Source: Pieris napi
Lineage: Eukaryota; Arthropoda; Insecta; Lepidoptera; Pieridae
Reading direction: 5' to 3'
Assembly: GCF_905475465.1 (NCBI RefSeq)
Contig: NC_062251.1
Coordinates: forward strand, 8,363,001 to 8,427,000
Length of the DNA stretch: 64,000 bases
The translations under genes and the position numbers were made by a program. A model generated the notes under the pieces. That model ran no database searches and had not been told where the DNA came from. It saw only the letters and a list, made by a program, of their open reading frames with translations. Positions 10,501-24,400 of the stretch are shown one piece after another. Position 1 is the first letter of the stretch, and the number at the start of each line of letters is the position of its first letter.

Positions 10501-11316
10501 TTATTCATCTTTCCATATAAATCCACTTAATCTAAAACTATCACTTAGATCCCAGTTGAAGATCCTCTCTCCTGGTGCCTTTCCACCAGCACCCGCAATC
10601 ACTACCAATGGCATGAAGTGTTCTGCTGCACGAGGTGGATGTGCTTCTCTTGCTCCTGGTTGTTGGTCCCAAATTATAAGCTTTTCTTTTCTCTTATCAT
10701 TATTAGTTGTACATGCTTCATTCAAGAATGAATCAAACTCCTCATTTACAACCTTGTGGCCACTCCTTCCATACATAAATTCTCTCATATTGTGGTACGA
10801 CATACCTGAACCTATTATAGCAATCCCATCTTTTCTAAATTGGTGCAATACCTCACCAACTCGATAATGCTGTTCCGCATCTTGATTTGTTAGAACAGAA
10901 AGTTGTACTATTGGAATGTTTGCTTCTGGATTCATTAACATCATTGGTACAAATACACCATGATCCCAGCCTCGGGAAGAATCTAATTTGGCTTCAATCC
11001 CGGCATCTGATAGGGCTGAGTACACCTGTTTTGCTAGTTCAGGATGCCCAGGTGCGTCGTATGTGTACTCATAAGATTCTGGGGGAAAGCCATAGTAATC
11101 AAAATAAAGATCATGATGACTGTTGGATGATATACTTACATGTTTCTCCTGCCAATGTGCTGTTACCAATATGATAGCTTTTAAATCCTTAAAGTTCACA
11201 TGCTTTTTCACTTCATCACGTAAGAAATTTGTCAGTCCCATATGGTCCTTGTCACCTAATAATGGTAGTGGACCACCTCCATGATTCACAAAGAGCGCAG
11301 GAGCTATCAAAACCAT
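10501..11316 (-). CDS. Extradiol aromatic ring-opening dioxygenase (4,5-DOPA dioxygenase/LigB-like), paralogue 2
   Basis: An intronless gene whose start is set at the ATG 11314-11316, giving 271 residues beginning MVLIAPALFVNHGGG, which aligns with paralogue 1. The same frame is open to an upstream ATG at 11421 (306 residues); the extra 35 residues are mostly hydrophobic and would act as a membrane anchor, a variant that cannot be excluded. Conserved motifs are NHGGGPLP, VTAHWQE, RGWDHGVF, GSGMSYHN and AEHFMPL. It keeps the AHW motif that paralogue 1 has changed. The gene diverges from the ZSWIM-like gene, whose ATG is 1.1 kb away. Intronless structure in an intron-rich region and bacterial-type relatives suggest an old horizontal transfer followed by duplication; this is inference. 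Confidence 0.9.
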   Translation of the reverse strand: MVLIAPALFVNHGGGPLPLLGDKDHMGLTNFLRDEVKKHVNFKDLKAIILVTAHWQEKHVSISSNSHHDLYFDYYGFPPESYEYTYDAPGHPELAKQVYSALSDAGIEAKLDSSRGWDHGVFVPMMLMNPEANIPIVQLSVLTNQDAEQHYRVGEVLHQFRKDGIAIIGSGMSYHNMREFMYGRSGHKVVNEEFDSFLNEACTTNNDKRKEKLIIWDQQPGAREAHPPRAAEHFMPLVVIAGAGGKAPGERIFNWDLSDSFRLSGFIWKDE

Positions 11317-11421
11317 TTTTTTCACACTCGTAAAGTGTCGGATTATATTCATAGATATTATGGACATAAACACAATAAACACCACTTGGATGAGAATTGT
11401 GAGCGTGTTAAGTATAAGCAT

Positions 11422-12428
11422 TAGGTCATCTCAATCAACTTATTTCATAATTAAATGTAACGTCACGAGCCGACGGCCTTGGTTCTTGATGAATCATCTA
11501 CTATAGCTGTAAGACATTTTTTGTTTTAATATTACAATCTACAAATTAATGTTATAATTCTATAGTAACATAAGAAGTCCCCTTCACAAGAAATAATTAA
11601 GTTTTTATATGAAATCAGCTGACTAAATTGTTTTCAGTTTTGACAAACTTTGATCATTGACAAGTGACACTTTTATTGATAATATTTGACTACCGACTAT
11701 TATACAGATTATAGATGTTTATCTAAAAGATTAAACATAAACCATTTTACAGATAAATGCCAACCAAAATTGCTGTTACATGTAAATTTAATACTCGGAA
11801 AAGCTAGTTTTTTTTTGCGATTACGAATTACGATTTACGAGTAATGATTGGGAGTATTACTTATGTAAAAAAAACTGATGTTACATTAAATTGTATTGAA
11901 TAAAGTATTCGTTTGTCTCTTTCTGTCCAACTGTTGCTTACGTTATGATGAAACGAGATAGATTTCTTAAAAATATTGTTTTATGAATTACCATTTTTAT
12001 GCAAGTAAATGTTTTGCTCTTATTATTATATCTTATTTAAGTTTATAAACTGTATGGGTAAAATGTTAATATTTTAATCTTTTGTCAACACAATATCGCG
12101 GCCACCGCATTCGGGACCCCTTCTCTGCTTTCACGAAGCTATTCGGCAAATTACAAATGGCGTCTTTGTGAGTTGTCCTTTTCGCACAGGATTTTCTCAT
12201 TTTATCGCTATCAAAACAATAAATAGTAATTAACGGGCTCAACGAAATTTTGTGTTTTTTCGTTTTATCTATTTATATTATAGTATTTCAAAATAAGTTA
12301 ACTTGCCTTTTTCTCAAGTAAAATGTACAATGACGGAAATAGGGCGAGGCGTAATCTTTAATACTTATTTTACTAGATAAAAACTTATATTATAGTGTTT
12401 GTGTAAGTGGAATAGTGAACAACTTAAA
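11422..12428. promoter_or_regulatory. Intergenic region between two divergent genes
   Basis: About 1 kb separates the start of dioxygenase 2 from the ZSWIM-like ATG. No repeat of the window's families was recognised in it. The segment 12095-12190 is more GC-rich than its surroundings and may include the ZSWIM-like transcription start. No TATA box or initiator can be assigned. Confidence 0.3.
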
Positions 12429-15400
12429 ATGGACAAGAAAAATAAGAAAAAAACTGTTATCAAGAGAAAAAGTGATGAGCCGGTGGAGGGTGAAAAGAAG
12501 AGTAAAGTTTTGGTCAAAGCTGAAGATGATAAAAAGGTAGAAGTGGTTAATCATGTCGTGGAGGTTCCTGTAGAGCAAGGGCAGCAGATAGTACATACTG
12601 GGCAGTTAGTAGAAGGCAACTTTGAACAACCAGTCTTCGTCAACATGAAGGGAGAGCCAGTGCAACTTGGTATGTATTTCATGTTTGTGCTTTTGGTTAG
12701 CTAAACTTTTACTGTTACTAAATTTATTGTTCCGATTTCATATTTAATTAATCCTTTTTTATTTATATCTTTATAGAAGCTACTTAAGATGTTTTTAGAA
12801 TATCATACAAACAAATCTTAAAACGACATAGATTTTACCTTAACTACATAAATTTACCAGTTGTTTATTAAACCTGTTACATTGTAAAGTAGAGCTAATC
12901 TCATTTAAGGAAGTATATAGAAGCTTATGTCGTTTGAAGCCTCAAAGCCAATCTGTGGAGAACTTTTTAAATCCATTACTGAAATTGTCCTAAGTTGTAA
13001 GTCGGAACAATTTAATATTTATATAATCCATATACTTCAGGCCCAAATACAGTGATACTGTATGAGCAGAATGGAAATCCATCTAATTTCTCCTTTGGTG
13101 GAATGTGGACAGTGGATTCATCTGGTCGTATTGTTATGGCGGAGACCATTTATGATGTAAAGGGTGAGCCAGAAGAGGAAGGGGGTACCTCATTCGTTCA
13201 AAATGCAGCAGAGGTTAATAATGTGAGTTTATTCTTATCTTAGTGACTCTATAGTTAAGTAAAGTAGATATCAGACCAGTTTAATATTTACAGAACTATT
13301 ATGTGATCAGCTGAATAAAATGTACAATGTTATTTTTTCTAAATTACTTTCTTTGCCTGGTTATTTAATATATCTGTCTTATTTTTTTTACTGCTATTTA
13401 CCTAGGCTTGACAACAACAATCAAGTATTAAAATGGTGTCAATTGATATTTGAAAATTGCATATAGTAGGTCTTGCAGACCACACTATTTAACCATGATT
13501 TTATCAACAGTTAATTATTTTTTCGGTTCATGTCAACTGGTTCAATTTTGACAGATTCTTTAATTATGTTATATTAACTCATACACAATTTAAAAGTAAT
13601 TAATTTAAATATTGGTATTTCAGACACATGTGGAAGAATCAAGCAATACTTTCCAACAGTTTGAGATGAATAGCAATAACCAAGTCGACAACCATGAATA
13701 TGAAGTTGCCATTATTGAAAATCCAGAAGTGGCTGAAAGGTATGTCTTCAAAGTATTCATTGCTAGTGAGATATTTGTGACACAAATACACAAACTATTG
13801 ACTATAAGGGGATGTTAGATTTAAACAGGTCAAGAGTAGAAAGTGACAGTTTCTATTCGTGGGTTTAGTGATATTGCCTATTGAAAATGATACATAGTTT
13901 GTTAAACTACACTTCATGGACAGCAATGATTATATCTTTGTAAACAAAATTTTGAAAAAGGGAACATAATTTTATTAATTTTTTTTTTATTATTATTTTT
14001 CTTTGCTACTGAGGTGCAAACTAGCTGCTGTGGTCTCTGGCAGAATGACCAGCTCTGTGGAACTTTTTGCTCCGCAGCATAATGCTGAGCTAGGGCCAAT
14101 TACAACCCCAGTACACACACATTGCACACTTGAAGTGAACCGAATGGCAAAAGGATTTTTTCTTAATTTTTATTGTTTTGATATGTCTTATTTTATTTTT
14201 TCTTTGAGTATCGTTATTTTGTGTGTTTATTTGTGTGTGTTTTCGTATGTAATAAATGTTTATGTCTAGTTCTTTTTTTTTAATCATAAGTAGCCAGTGT
14301 TGCACACAGGCTACTTATGATTAAACACAAATTAAAACTATTTTGTTACAAAATTAAGAGAATAAAATATTAATTAACTCAGCATGTTAGAAATGAATTG
14401 TACAACTTTGTAACCAACTCTAAATGATATATTTAACGCCTTTTCAAAAAAGCTAATATGTTTTCGGATTAGAATAAAATATATTTAAATTATTGAATGA
14501 TAATTTCAGGTCAGACTCACAAGTGATAACAACCGAGTCTCAATTAATAGCAACGGGTAGTGGTGCAGTGCGTTGGTTGAATCAGAAATATGACTTTGTT
14601 GTTCGGAAACTTCAACTAAATTATGGTAATTTATTTTAATGAAAGAATGTTAATTTGATTGAACACTAATATTATAAATATAAATTTATTTGTGATTATA
14701 ATAAATAAGCTCATGAAATTACTGAACAAATTTCAAAACTAAAATGCTACGCTATCTCTGAGTATCATAGAGTATATTTTAAAATCTAATATATAAAATT
14801 CTCGTGTCGCGGTGTTTGTGGTTAAACACCTCCGAAACGGCTCGACCGATTCTCGTCTCTTCGAAATTTTGTGTGCATATTGGGTATGTCTGAGAATCGG
14901 ACAACATCTATTTTTCATCTCCCTAAATGTTAAGTTGTCCACCCCTAAATTTTTATTTTTTATTTTAGATAAAAAATTTATTCTTTATTTTTTTATGATA
15001 CAGCATTAAAAAATACATACAACCCCTAACTTTCACCCCTCTACGATCAACCCCTATTTTTTTATTATAAAAGATATACATGGCAAAACGACGTTTGCCC
15101 GGTCAGCTAGTTATTTATAAATAAATTACCGCTAGTAATGTGATAAACATACACAAACATACATCATGATTTTACATTGCACTATTGAGGATTTTTTACC
15201 AACTACAAAAAAGGAGTAGTGTTTGAGTATACTAAAGGTTTCCAAGCATCTGTGCTAAATTTCGTAATGTATGTATGTTTGTATATTGAGATGATTCAAA
15301 TTATATAGTCCCAAGTTTCATCAAATTTGGTTCAGTACTTTATGAGATATATACACCTTTGCGAGGACATGTATTGGAGTTAATATTTTTTCTAAATAAT

Positions 15401-18400
15401 GTTTATGTTTAATAAATATTACAGATGCGGGTGTGAAACTCCTCCATTCGCAGTCGGGTTGCATTCAATGTGTGTACTTCACGACGCCGAATATGCAATT
15501 GGCATTCAATGCGGTGCCGCAATTCTTATGCATCGAGACAGGTGAGTTAATCATTTATTAATCATTCATCCTTTGTTCTTGTTTCGTTCATCATTCATTC
15601 ATTCACTAATTCATTCCATTATTCTTGTTTCGTTGATCATTCATTCACTCACTAATTCATTCCATTATTCTTGTTTCGTTCATCATTCATTCACTCACTA
15701 ATTCATTACATTATTCTTGTTTCGTTCATCATTCATTCACTCACTAATTCATTCCATTATTCTTGTTTCGTTCATCATTCATTCACTCACTAATTCATTC
15801 CATTATTCTTGTTTCGTTCATCATTCATTCACTCACTAATTCATTCCATAATTCTTGTTTCGTTCATCATTCATTCACTCACTAATTCATTCCATTATTC
15901 TTGTTTCGTTCATCATTCATTCACTCTTTAATTCATTCCATTACTCTTGTTTCGTTCATCATTCATTCACTCACTAATTCATTCCATTATTCTTGTTTTG
16001 TTAATCATTCATTCACTCACTAATTCATTACATTATTCTTGTTTCGTTCATCATTCATTCACTCACTAATTCATTCCATTATTCTTGTTTCGTTCATCAT
16101 TCATTCACGCACTAATTCATTCCATTAAGGTGATATCAGACGGTTCATTTTTTGTTCATTTTCACCTTTCATTCGGTACATTTCACTCGAAATGAAATGT
16201 CTGAACAAAAAATGAAACACGAGTGCCGAATGAATTCATTAGTGAACCGATCTAAAGGTGATATCAGACGGTCACTTTCAATCCATGGTCGCACCCACCA
16301 CCGTCGACGTTTTCTTTGCTTCTTTTTTGTCAACTCTTTGATTAAATGATCACAAATTAAACTAATTCCAAGACGTACGACTTCATTCGATGACATATTT
16401 AAAAGAAAGAACAATGAATGTTCATTTCTGTATCATTTCGTCTAAGCCGTGTGAACATAGAATGAAAAAAAATGAAGCATTCACTCGAGTGAACAATCAT
16501 TCGAGTCAACCGTCTGATATCACCTTTACTAATTCATTCACTCACTAATTCATTCACTCACTAATTCATTCTCTCACTAATTCATTCACTCACTAATTCA
16601 TTCTCTCACTAATTCATTCATTCACTAATTCATTCACTCACTAATTCATTTCATTAATCATTGCGTTAACTCGTTAATTCACTCCAACATTATTTTTTCA
16701 TTAATCATTGCGTTAACACATTCGTTCATCATTCATTTACTCATTAATTCAGTTCACCATAATTTTTGTATTAAAGCATATTTTAATTGTATATGACTTG
16801 AAGAAAAGAGCGTTCAGTAAATGAAAGGTCAGCAACGCACTTGCTAGCCACTTGGCAATGTGTGTCTATGAGCCACTTAACATCATGTACTATTTTTTAT
16901 GTCCATTTCAGTCACTTCAGTACTCTTCATCAAGAGTCGAGACTTAAGTATGAGTTGATTGGAGATGCTGACTTTTTATTAATTAATAAAGTTTGTTAAA
17001 TAATTTCAGGAATCGAATTCAACACGGCAATACCAATGGTCGGTGGGACGGGGAATCCCAGCATTCGGCATAATGTGACATTGTTTTTGGCTGAAGATGG
17101 AAATGGCAAATCCGTTATTGTCAGTGGTGGTAAGTAACGAATCACTGCGATGACGTCATACCTTAGGGAGCGTTCAAGTATTACGTCACGCAATTTTTGG
17201 AGATTATAGCCCCCCCCCCCCCCGTGTAACGCGCCGTAACGTGTTTCTGTACCCAATAGTAAAACGTTTCTTGACCACCTAGTGACTCTTTATAGTTAAA
17301 AGTTACCATGTGGTGTAAAGTACTGGAAAGTTGAAAATAATATTAACAATAACGCGTAATTTAATCCCCGACGCGCATCGTAACGTTTTATTAAAGACCT
17401 GTAAGACCTTAATACATGTTAGACCTGTAGGACCTGTAAGATCTAAAGACCTGTAAGACTTGTAAGACCCAAAAACATAAATACCTGTAGGACCTAAAGA
17501 CCGAAAAACCTGTAAGACCTAAATACCTGTAAGACTTGTAAGATCTAAAGACCTGTAAGACCTAGATCTTTAAGACCTAGATCTGTAAGATCAATAAGAC
17601 CTAAACTTGCAAGACCTTGAGATCTGTAGGACCTGTAAGACCCAAATATTTGTAAGAGATAAAGGCCTGTAAGACCGAAAGACGTATAAGATCAATTGGA
17701 CCTAAATACCTGTAAGAGCTAAAGACGTGTAAGACCTAAAGACCTGTAAGACCTAGACCTATCAGACCTTTAGACCTATAAGACCTAAATACCTATAAGA
17801 CCTAAATACCTATAAGACCTAAATACCTATAAGACCTAAATACCTATAAGACCTAAATACCTGTAAGACCTAAAAGGTGGGCCAATCTAGCAATCAAGTC
17901 AATCTGAATCACCTGTTTTAAAATAAAAATTACCTACCCTTAACATTGACCCTAGATGATGAACACCTGCACGGATTATACAGTACAGGTCTATAGTCTC
18001 TGGATTCTTGGCTATATTTATTTTTTGTAAACAAAAATGGACTTTAATTTCAGGTATATCAACATTAATCGGTGAAGACCTAACCTGGTTGTTGGAAACG
18101 TTCAAATCCTGTAATCCCGCCTGGAGACAAGTGAGGTGTGTCGTATGTGATCCTACGAAGAATCAACAGGTAAAAACTAAAGTTGTCTTGAAAGAGGGAG
18201 CGTTCAAGTATTACGTCATGCAATTTATGGAGATTATTGACCCCCCCCCCCATGTAACGCGCCGTAACGTTTTTCTGTACCCAAGTATAGTAAAACCTTT
18301 CGTGACCACCTAGTGACTCTTTATACTTAAAAGTTACCATTATATGGTGTACTGGAAAGTCGAAAAAAATATTAACAATAACGCGTAATTTAATCCCCGC

Positions 18401-21400
18401 CCCGCATCGTAACGTTTTACAAAAGGACCCCCCTCAACATTTGTTACGTAATACACATACAATGTATTAAATACATTTATCTAAGTCAGTCTGTTCAAGT
18501 ATTACGATTTATACTGAAATTTATAACACCCCCCCCATCCCCCTCTCTCGTGTCAGCAAAAGTAAGCAAATCTCTCAAAAAAAAAATAGGAATCCACAAC
18601 AATGTGTAAAAAGTAAATAATTACTGTTGACGTAATCACCGAATAAGAAAATCAAATTAAACTTTAATGCCTAATGCGAATGCTATTTTAAAATTAGTAT
18701 AATATATATGTCGTATATATGTAATTGGTGTCGTCCGACATTATTACTTAATATTTAAACACATTCAGTGCGCACGTCCGGCGCACGCGCCGATCATAGA
18801 GCTACTGTGCTCAACGATCGCTTCTACGCGACACCTTACAACCTGTTCTTACAGGTGTCTATGGTATTGCGTGGTGTTGCTATTTTAATAAAACGAATGA
18901 CACCGTGTTCTTTTATTACATACTAATTTTAAAATAGCATTTATGCCAAAATATACAATTTTATTATAACCTTTTATGCAAGACAACATAGTGTATGGGT
19001 ATGTAAAAATGGAAATTTATTTAAGCATATAAGTCACAGGGTCTGGTCGCCATCTTGGAGAAACGGTTTGACAGGGTCTTAAAATATGAATTTAATTTGT
19101 ATTATTTAAGCCAATTAACAGAATTCAGTCAACATATAATTGATATTAAAAATAATTTAAAAATTATATGAAGATTATGAAATTTAGATTATTTTAAATT
19201 AATTTGTGACGTGATAAAGATGGAAGAAGTGATTTTCTATTTATTTTTTAAATTATAATTCTTCCAATAATATTTCATTATTTTTAATATTAGTTAATTT
19301 AATTCCAGTCGGTCCGTGCTGCCTTTCCATCATCCCATGTGTCGTGTTCCGTATGGCAAGCGTCCAGAGCTCTTGGGAAGCTGGTCTCAGCTTCGGATGA
19401 GATTCAGCTGTCAGCTGAGGATGTGGCAGCTAGGTGTAAGATATATGCGCTGGCTTTGCTGCGAGGGGAACACACTCCGGCGCAGCTTCAGGTGAGATTT
19501 TTTAGCAAAGGTCTTAATTAATCAATATTTATGATACATATTGGTACCTCGTCCATTATGAATATGAATGAAGCACCATTAGTATGCACTACCAGGCCTG
19601 TTTAATGAATTGCGAATGGAGTGTTTTTAGATTCTATTCAACCTTCCGGAGTGTTTTTTGGAAATAGCTTAGATCTAGACATAGACATAGTCTTTGGAAA
19701 TTGCTTAGGTCTAGATATAGACATAGTCTTTGGAAATAGCTTAGGTCTAGACATAGATATAGTCTTTGGAAATAGCTTAGATCTAGACATAGACATAGTC
19801 TTTGGAAATTGCTTAGGTCTAGATATAGACATAATCTTTGGAAATAGCTTAGGTCTAGACATAGACATAGTCTTTGGAAATAGCTTAGGTCTAGACATAG
19901 ACATAGTCTTTGGAAATAGCTTAGGTCTAGACATAGATATAGTCTTTGGAAATAGCTTAGATCTAGACATAGACATAGTCTTTGGAAATTGCTTAGGTCT
20001 AGATATAGACATAATCTTTGGAAATAGCTTAGGTCTAGACATAGACATAGTCTTTGGAAATAGCTTAGGTCTAGACATAGACATAGTCTTTGGAAATAGC
20101 TTAGGTCTAGACATAGATATAGTCTTTGGAAATAGCTTAGATCTAGACATAGACATAGTCTTTGGAAATTGCTTAGGTCTAGATATAGACATAATCTTTG
20201 GAAATAGCTTAGGTCTAGACATAGACATAGTCTTTGGAAATAGCTTAGGTCTAGACATAGACATAGTCTTTGGAAATAGCTTAGATCTAGACATAGACAT
20301 ACAATTTATTACTAATAAAACACACACAAAGAAACACACAAAAGGGCCCGTTCAAGTAGTACGTAAGCAGATTTACTGCAATTTGGGAGGGATTCCCATC
20401 CTCTTGTCGGCAAAAGTAAGCAAAGCTCTCAAAAATAATGTTTTTTTTTTAAAAGTCAATTCACACCAATTGACCCGAGTCCCATGCTAAGCTGGTGAAG
20501 CTTGTGTTATGGGTACTAGGCAACGGATATACATACATATTATAGATAGATAGACATATAAATACATATTTAAACACCCAAGACCTAAGCACAACACCAA
20601 ATGCTCACCACATCGATGTTCGTCTCAGCCGGGGATCGAACCCGGGACCCATGGATTCGCAGTCAGGGGTACTAACCACTAGACAAATGAGTCGTCTCAT
20701 AATAGTCGTACATAAACATATGAATTTTTGTAGGAATCCTCGCATGCAATATTATTTTTTTAAATTAAATTTGATGTCTCACAGCAATTAATTATATAAA
20801 AAAAAGTATTATCTATTCTCATAATAGTAAATTAATATTCCAGGTCCTAAAGCGAGGAATAATTGGCACCAACGCTGGTGAGCTCTTCAACCGACCCGGT
20901 GAACCCATCACCAAATTGGACGCTTGGCTCGAACAGGATAACTACACTAATATATTGCATAAGGTAATTCTTTTTTAATTGTTGAATTATCTTGGAATTT
21001 TTGGGATGTTTTTTTTTAATGATAATATACAAATACAGTCAAACCTTATTAGCGAGAAACAGAAACCTCTGTAAGAGATAGTAGTTTTTCCCTCATGAGC
21101 CTCCGTAAGTGAGACTGCTACTTATCTATACCTCTATAAGCGACAGTCGAACTTTATTTATTTTTATTATTTAGGAGGAACTATAGCTACAATAAAAATA
21201 CAATCAATATTCGACGAAATTTATGAGTTAGAGAAAAACATTCAAAATATATTAACCCAAACGAAATTAACGTATTTTTTAAAGTGTAAATATGTTATAA
21301 ATAAAATAAAATATATAAGTACACTAGCCGTTTCGCGCCCGCTTAGCTGGACGAATTAAAATAATTTTTTTTTCATATTTTTATTATTCTTCTTTTTAAC

Positions 21401-24400
21401 TTCCCGCTAAGAAAATTGAATTATTTCGAAAATTGAGTTTTTAACAGATGTTGACGTTTAGAGGTTCTAGGAAGCCTCCCCGAATGATTCCGCGGTGAAG
21501 TCCGTATGGATAAATTTTCATAAAAGTAAAACAGCAATAAGAAAATGAAGGAACGTTAGAATTCGAAAAATAAATAGGAAAAATTACATATATATAAACC
21601 ATCTAGGAAAAAATTCGCATCGAATGGTGGTAGTTTCATGTCGATACGATCAGTGGTTTTGGCGTGATTGAGCCTCAAACGAAGACCTTTTCATTATATA
21701 TATATATATAGATATTATATGTTGAGATTATCCACATAATTTTATCATATTACATATACACATTGGTACTCGCTGTGACTTGTTATTGCTGTGTACCTGC
21801 ATTAGCGAGAAACTCTGGTTAGTGAGAAACCTCTATAAGCGAAAATGAGATTGTGCTCCCTTGAAATCTCGTTTATCCAGGTTTGTCTGTATACAGTAAT
21901 TACAATATTCTTAACTATAGTTACTACAAATTTAAAACTTTGGTCCCTGTGGCAGTGTACCTGTATCGCTGGTAGCATTTCCTCGCTGTATTGCGATACT
22001 TATTCGTTGAGCCAGGAAAGCACCAGCTCTAGAGATCCAACTTAAATCTTGAATTAGCGCCTGTGCACTTGAGTCCCACGGCCCAAGAGTCTCTACTCCA
22101 AAAGGAATAAAATCGCAGTTGGGGGAAAGTCATCAAAGATATTTGAGCCGTTTATTTTTTTTTTTATTATTATATTATTAGGAAACACAAAATATTAGAA
22201 CGTGTAGGTACTTTAGACTTTTAAAATCTACTGAGGTTAGGTTAGTAACAAGTCCGTTCCGCACGAAGTCTCGTAATAAAAGTGAGTCAACGCCGGTGTT
22301 GCTACGCTTTATATAGGTTTCTGCTACAAAATGGCGTTAGTCCGCTAACAATATAATAAATTTATTTATTTATTATTTTCGGCCTGCTAGGGCCGCCCCA
22401 GTGAGTTGTCCTAGTGATGTGAGACGGGGCTATATGTGTCCACACAAGTATACCAAAGCCCGCACCATCCTCCAATTGGACAAAATCCGGCCGCAAATAA
22501 ATTAATATTTTAAATTCATTAGACATTACTATATACTTGAATGACATAATTTTTTTTATTTCAAATGTTTGAAACAAAAAAAATATTCAAAACTTAACTA
22601 AACCAAAAAAAAATGAAAAACTGTATGTTTTTTACAAAAATATCCATGCGAAGCCAGGTCGAAGCAGTAGATATTCGAAAGTGCCCTATATTTAAATCAA
22701 GTAATTCTTTTAGACAAGTATTACTGACGCATGTCGGTTTTTTTAAAACACAATAAAAAAAAACAGAAAGGAAATAATTTTGTCTTTTATTAACATAACT
22801 TTTACACAAAGAAAACACTTTTTAACGGATTGAAGTTATGTATTATTATAAATTTACAATTTAACATAATTTTAATTTTTCCCCGACGTTTCGCGTGCTT
22901 TACAGCGTGCATGGTCACGGTGACAAAAGGTGTTGAATGTCAAAAAGTATCACAGCTGTAGAAAAAGTTATATTATCTGTATTTATTTCCCCGGAGTTGA
23001 TATCGACTAAAAGATGAAGGGTTTTTGTACAAATGACTCACGGTGTCCTCTAAAAAGGAAATATCCCTCGGAGGGGTCGAATGCACGACCCCAGGGTTAA
23101 GCCGATGCAGCCAGCACTAACTTTGGCATATTATACAATAATTCATATTGGTATATTATACAATAATTCATATTGGTATATTATACAATAATTCATATTG
23201 GTATATTTCAGGGCTTAGAGCGTCTCGTTAGTAAATTTAGCAGCCTCATACGAAGCTTCATGCAGCCAGATGACTTTGTATCTCTCTTCTTTAATGTAGC
23301 TAATCAACTGGAAGAAGAGAGGAGGACGTTCGCGCTTAATAAGTTGCGGGTGAGTTTTGCATATTGCATAGTCACTTTAAAACACTTTAAATTTTTATTT
23401 AAAAAAATGATTACTATCATTTAACTATATTATACATGTCCAAAATGCGAGGATACCCATATATCTAAAATTACTAAACCGATTTTGATAAATTCGGACC
23501 GTAACCTAAAATTTACAATAATTATTGTTTTATAAGTACATACTTGTTTTCTTGATTTAAAAAAAAAAAACATAATTTTCACTTTTAAATGTTTTTACTT
23601 TAAATAATATAGAAGCTAATATTTGGAACACACAATTTTGGACAATGTAAAAGTGAGGAATGCGCGAAATTTAAAACGATATTAAAATATTTCAGGATAC
23701 AGAAACATTGAAGCAATCGCCGACGGACACGATAACTCAGTACGCGTACAATTTGATGAGCCATCAGACGAAGTTAGCACAAAAGTGTCTGGATGAGAGG
23801 GGTGGCAGGTGAGCCTCACATTATCTACCAGATTAAAACGCGTTTATTATAATTCAGTGGTAGTTTTTGTATTTTAATGCATTCAGACTTAGAGCTAAGA
23901 ACGACTTTTGTATGTCTTAAATGTAATGTATTTGACATACGGGACTATAACTGCGATAAGTCTTGAAAATGAAAAAAAACAACGATAAAGGCGACTTTTA
24001 TTTTTAATTTTGAGTGACGCTGCAATGCAATTTTATAATTTACGGTGACCATGCATGCTTACCGAGTTTGATTATTAAATTTAATCTATAGTTACGGTTA
24101 ATGATTAATCTCAAAGTTAATTTCAAATGACAACCCCTCTGAGAGTGGTATGTTGTGATCCAATAGAGAAATAACTTTTGGTTATAGCTTAATTATGAAC
24201 CAATTTAAACCTATATTTAAAAAAAAGCTTAAAAGCGTAAATTACATTTCTATAAATTAATAAACAAAAAAGCGTAAATTTAATTTACGAAAAATGTAAA
24301 AACAAAAAAGCGTAAATGAAATGAAGAATAAATTTAATCAATCAAATTAAAAATAAATATAGTTTAAAAAAACTATAAAACACGCTTTTAAAGCACATCA

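Noticed and set aside
19621..20490. 289-residue repeat protein on plus and 233-residue protein on minus
   Set aside because: Both are produced by a 36-bp tandem repeat within an intron, with no start or splice context.
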